Shown: piece after piece, positions 61,269 to 64,000 of the stretch
How the letters are laid out: every line of letters starts with the position of its first letter
Numbering within the stretch: position 1 is the first letter of the stretch
Source: Streptomyces aquilus
GTDB lineage: Bacteria > Actinomycetota > Actinomycetes > Streptomycetales > Streptomycetaceae
Assembly (NCBI RefSeq): GCF_003955715.1
Contig: NZ_CP034463.1
Coordinates: 10,044,001 to 10,108,000 of the forward strand
DNA length: 64,000 nt
Reading direction: 5' to 3'
The notes under the pieces: model-generated
What the model saw: the letters and a program-made list of their open reading frames with translations, nothing else
What the model was told of the DNA's origin: nothing
Database searches by the model: none
Made by a program: the position numbers and the translations under genes

Positions 61269-61609
61269 ACGCGAGGTCGAGGTGGTTATGCCGGGATCGT
61301 GATCCCGGCCCTGTCTGCTGCGGCTGCCGAGCATGAGAAGCCCGGCGTCGGCCAGCACGTCCTGAACCGCAGGTTCACCACGGTCACCGACTTCACCCAT
61401 TCCCATGCCTTGGTGGCCGGGGCGTGGCGGGGCACGGACTGGCGGATCCTTCATCCGGCGTCGTCCAGCATTGTGGCCGCTCAGGCTGGTGAAGAGGCAA
61501 CCCTTCTGTCACTGGAACCCGAGTTGTACATCGGCACGGGTGTCAGCCCGCTCAATCCTCTGGAGCCGTGATGCCGCAGCCCCGCCACGTCATCCGCAGT
61601 GAACGTTGA
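61269..61609. other. Gene-poor stretch with a small hairpin
   Basis: GCCGGGATC/GATCCCGGC (61290-61298 with 61301-61309) is a perfect 9-bp hairpin. One plus-strand frame across 61299-61571 reads QHVLNRRFTTVTDFTHSH, which faintly recalls an IS3-type OrfB but cannot be confirmed. Nothing else is visible. Confidence 0.4.
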
Positions 61610-62032
61610 TCAGATCTGACGCTGGGCCACGTCGCGCGCTGTGCTCAGGAGACGAACCCAGCGGATGGCAGCGGCTGGGGAGATGCCAGAGGAGGCGAGG
61701 CGCAGGGCTTGGATTTGGCGGCGAGGGTCCGGGTCGAGGTCGGTGGGCAAGCCAGCGAAGAGTTCTGGCCTGTCTGCTTTTGGATCAAGGAGGTAGGTGA
61801 CGTTCTGCCACAGCGCCTGGCTCGTTTGCGGATAGGGCACCGGGGCGGGGTCGCGTTGCACCTGGTACAGGGCAAGTCCGAGGATGAGGCCGGCGGTCTG
61901 GAGGAACTCTTCGGCCGGCTCGCCCCAGGCAGCAAGCCGTTGTTCCTGGCGGCGCAGGGCGTCGGGGGAGCTCAAGTAGTCGGCGACTAGGCCGCGGGCC
62001 CGGTCAATCTGGTCCCGTAGTTCAGTGGGCAT
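61610..62032 (-). CDS. Hypothetical helical protein
   Basis: A 140-residue, mainly helical protein (PTELRDQIDRARGLVADYLS, LQTAGLILGLALYQVQRDPA) with no recognised domain. GGAGG lies five bases before ATG 62032. It is 61 bp before a secreted-protein gene on the same strand. Confidence 0.6.
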   Translation of the reverse strand: MPTELRDQIDRARGLVADYLSSPDALRRQEQRLAAWGEPAEEFLQTAGLILGLALYQVQRDPAPVPYPQTSQALWQNVTYLLDPKADRPELFAGLPTDLDPDPRRQIQALRLASSGISPAAAIRWVRLLSTARDVAQRQI

Positions 62033-62093
62033 CAGCACCTCCGGCGCGTGAGAGGAGCGTCTGGGGCGCCGGAGGCGCCGCGTCAGGCCCGCA

Positions 62094-62621
62094 TCACAGG
62101 CACTTGACGTTCAGGATCCCACTGGTGGCGACCCCGGACGAGGTGGTTCCCGCGGTGATGGTGCCCAGGGTTTCTGAGCGGTAGGACCACGAGTCGGGCT
62201 GGGGGTCGCATTCCTGTGTGGCGGACGTCGACCGGGCGGGTGGCGGGCACTTATGCTGCCGGCCGCTGGCGGCGCTGGTCACCCAGCCAGGACCGGCCAG
62301 GTAGACCTGGAGGTCGACCTCGCTGCTGCACGCCACCGGAGTACCGCCGCTACAGGAGGAAATTCCTCCAGTGCCGGTGATCTTGTTGCCGCTGTAGTTC
62401 GGTTTGTTCGCGAACAGTATGCAGTTGATCTCGGCGTCTGCGCCGTCTGGGCTTTCGCTGGCCGCCGTCACGCCCAGAGTGACCTCGGGGTGGCTGTCCT
62501 GTTGGGAGGGAGGGGCGGGTTCGGCCAACGCCGCACCCCCCGCTGCCAACGCGAGCGCTGGCGCCAACAGGGCAGCGGCGGCTAATCGGGCTAGCGGTTT
62601 CGGTCTTCTGCCGTGTCTCAT
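62094..62621 (-). CDS. Small secreted protein with cysteines
   Basis: A 175-residue exported protein. The signal peptide has LARLAAAALLAPALALAAGG, cleaved near ALA|EPA. The mature part has about six Cys (NCILF, SCSGG, ACSSE, KCPPP, ECDPQ, VKCL) likely in disulfides. No family is recognised. The start at 62621 has AGGAG five bases upstream. The function is unknown. Confidence 0.72.
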   Translation of the reverse strand: MRHGRRPKPLARLAAAALLAPALALAAGGAALAEPAPPSQQDSHPEVTLGVTAASESPDGADAEINCILFANKPNYSGNKITGTGGISSCSGGTPVACSSEVDLQVYLAGPGWVTSAASGRQHKCPPPARSTSATQECDPQPDSWSYRSETLGTITAGTTSSGVATSGILNVKCL

Positions 62622-62919
62622 CGTTCTCCTGTCCCTTGCATAGAAGTGACCAGAGCGACGCAACAGTAGACACCGGTAACGACCGCCGACAGTGAGTAGC
62701 GGGGGAATGACCGATTCCCCAATGCTCCGTGACCTGGTTCTCCCCAGCCTGTCCGGGACCGGAGGGCGACCCTCGACGCGGAGGAGAGCCGGCATCAGCC
62801 GTTTTCGGGGAGCGACCGGTTCGACCTGACTGCTCCGGAGGGCCAAGTGGGGCCGATAGCCTGGCAGTTGATGCTTCCGCGCCCGTGGCGGTGTTGGGTC
62901 ACACTGCGGAGGCTGAACG
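62622..62919. other. Promoter-side gap
   Basis: This 298-bp stretch separates the divergent secreted-protein gene and the truncated zinc-ribbon gene. No gene, hairpin or repeat is evident. Confidence 0.4.
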
Positions 62920-63119
62920 GTGGGTGCTCCTTCCTCAGGCGGGTCGGACGAGGAGTTAGTCCCGGCGTGGGGGCGGAAGCTGACCGTGCCGTGCCCGCGC
63001 TGCGGTGTGGCGACGAACCATCATCGCACCTTGCACGACGACGGGTTGAACGTCTACCGGCCGCAATCCGATGGATTTGCCACGCCCAGTGAAACCGTGG
63101 GGATCGTGGACACCTCTCA
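62920..63119 (+). pseudogene. Zinc-ribbon-like gene interrupted by IS copy 2
   Basis: GTG 62920 (GGAGG upstream) opens a frame with GRKLTVPCPRCGVATNHHRT and later NVYRPQSDGFATPSETVGIV. CPRCG with following His residues suggests a zinc-binding module. The frame runs into the IS at 63120; the rest is beyond the window. Confidence 0.65.
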
Positions 63120-63148
63120 GTGGGTGTTCTGTGAGCTTTCGTGGGGTC

Positions 63149-63565
63149 TCAGTCCGGGGATGGCGTTGGTTGCGGTAGCCGGAAGAGGCCGGGCTCCGGC
63201 TCGGTGAGAATGCCGCGGCTGACCAGGCGTTTCAGTTTCGCGCGGACGCCTTCGACATGCCGGGGTTCGGTGCCGGTGTCCAGGGCGATGCAGACGTCCT
63301 TGGGGCGCAGTCCGTCTGCGGTGTCTTCGAAGAGGGCGAGGATCTGACGGTAGGCCGAGGGCAGCGGAGCGAGGCCGCCGGGAAGGTCTGGTGCGATCTC
63401 CAGAATCGTCTCCCGGGTGATCCTCAGTCTCTCCAACGCCTTTTCGGCGGCCGCGAGTTGGGTGGTGAGCTCGGCGATCTGAGTGCGGAGTCTGTCCGCG
63501 AGGTCACGGCCGGCCGCCTCGCGGATCTCGAGCTGTTCCAGGAACTCCTGCATGCTCACGCTCAC
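63149..63565 (-). CDS. IS5 accessory protein, copy 2
   Basis: A 138-residue protein identical to that at 44568: coiled coil followed by a winged-helix-like domain. See that entry for the reading. Confidence 0.8.
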   Translation of the reverse strand: MSVSMQEFLEQLEIREAAGRDLADRLRTQIAELTTQLAAAEKALERLRITRETILEIAPDLPGGLAPLPSAYRQILALFEDTADGLRPKDVCIALDTGTEPRHVEGVRAKLKRLVSRGILTEPEPGLFRLPQPTPSPD

Positions 63566-63569
63566 TCGT

Positions 63570-64000
63570 TCATGCCGGTCCGGGGGAAGCGGGTCGGCGG
63601 CGGTCCCGCCAGGTGGGAGTGGTCGTGGCGGTGAGCCGGTGGGTCATGACGTCGGTCATCGACCAGCGGATCCAGGACGCGGAACTGGCGGGCAGGGTCT
63701 CGTAGTCGCGGGCCAGGCGGCGGTGCAGCATGAGTGTGCCGAAGGTCTGCTCGACGATCCACCGCTTCGGTGACGGGGCGAACCCCTTCGCCTGCGGGTC
63801 ACGCGATACCACCTCGACGTCGATGCCCAGCGACCTGCCGTGCTCGATGACGGCGTTCTTGAACCCGGCATCGACCCAGCTCTTCACCACGCCGGGGTTG
63901 TCGGCGGCCACCTTGTCCAGCAGCGTGATTCCGACGGCGTTGTCGTGCACGCTCGCGGCGACCACGATCACGGCGATGAGCAGACCGAGTACATCGGTGG
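63570..64000 (-). CDS. IS5-family transposase, copy 2 (partial at window end)
   Basis: The C-terminal half of the transposase, identical to copy 1 over the visible part. It includes the second catalytic Asp (VDAGFKNAV) and the Glu motif (WIVEQTFGTLMLHRR). The N-terminus lies beyond base 64000. Confidence 0.93.
   Translation of the reverse strand, partial: TDVLGLLIAVIVVAASVHDNAVGITLLDKVAADNPGVVKSWVDAGFKNAVIEHGRSLGIDVEVVSRDPQAKGFAPSPKRWIVEQTFGTLMLHRRLARDYETLPASSASWIRWSMTDVMTHRLTATTTPTWRDRRRPASPGPA

Larger units (their letters stand above)
63120..64000 (-). mobile_element. IS5-family insertion sequence, copy 2 (runs off the end)
   Basis: Begins with the same end as copy 1 (offset 18581 bp) and matches it over the whole 881 bp visible as far as read. 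The adjacent host bases are TCA, fitting the TNA target. It interrupts the gene at 62920. Both copies have the same orientation. Confidence 0.95.

Noticed and set aside
61299..61571. A 90-residue frame resembling an IS3 transposase fragment
   Set aside because: The resemblance is limited to a few residues and no DDE set or IS end is present.

Overview
The window reads as a Streptomyces-type actinomycete: very high GC with third-position bias throughout, AGGAGG-like ribosome sites, many ATGA/TGATG gene overlaps and family members typical of that genus. It falls into two unlike halves. No tRNA, rRNA or CRISPR array was seen.

Bases 1-35445 form a dense catabolic region for aromatic or other hydrophobic compounds. 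Three promoter systems can be read from repeated palindromes. (a) A 17-bp element (TAGAG..CTTCTA core) lies before a cytochrome P450, its ferredoxin reductase, its [3Fe-4S]-type ferredoxin plus a double CaiB-type CoA transferase, and a TetR gene, which is the likely repressor. (b) A TGTTCGT-N3-ACGAACA element lies before five units: SDR/cupin, MFS transporter/NTF2-like protein, the divergent IclR gene and flavin monooxygenase/alcohol dehydrogenase, a benzaldehyde-lyase-like enzyme/SDR/VOC protein, and an aldehyde dehydrogenase leading to maleylacetate reductase and hydroxyquinol 1,2-dioxygenase. (c) A TTCACATTCRCAT element lies between a second TetR gene and a Rieske oxygenase/reductase operon, and again before an HbpS/GlcG-like gene. 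A LysR gene diverges from pcaF-pcaI-pcaJ. Together the enzymes can take hydroxyquinol to maleylacetate, beta-ketoadipate, beta-ketoadipyl-CoA and then succinyl-CoA plus acetyl-CoA. The upstream enzymes (C-C lyase, aldehyde dehydrogenase, Rieske O-demethylase-like oxygenase, decarboxylating flavin hydroxylase) are plausible feeders for lignin-like aromatics, but the true substrate is not visible in the sequence.

Bases 35446-64000 are a mosaic of mobile and defence DNA. The most notable part is a two-gene short prokaryotic Argonaute operon: a DUF4365 nuclease-APAZ protein overlapping a catalytically dead MID-PIWI Argonaute, the layout of a SPARDA system. Next comes a plasmid-type partition relic (ParA tail, a proline-rich protein, a small related protein and two 12-bp palindromes 20 bp apart). 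An Rhs/YD-repeat polymorphic toxin gene follows; it is truncated at its 5' end and split by a 1388-bp IS5-family element whose 3-bp target duplication is exact. Its HINT and toxin tail is followed by an overlapping, probable immunity gene. Beyond are a SLATT-like membrane protein pair, an ISL3-family element with an extra gene between its inverted repeats, a sigma factor/Sel1-like cassette, a large secreted protein with a lipoprotein partner, degenerate repeats and IS remnants, and a second copy of the IS5 element that interrupts another gene and runs off the window end.
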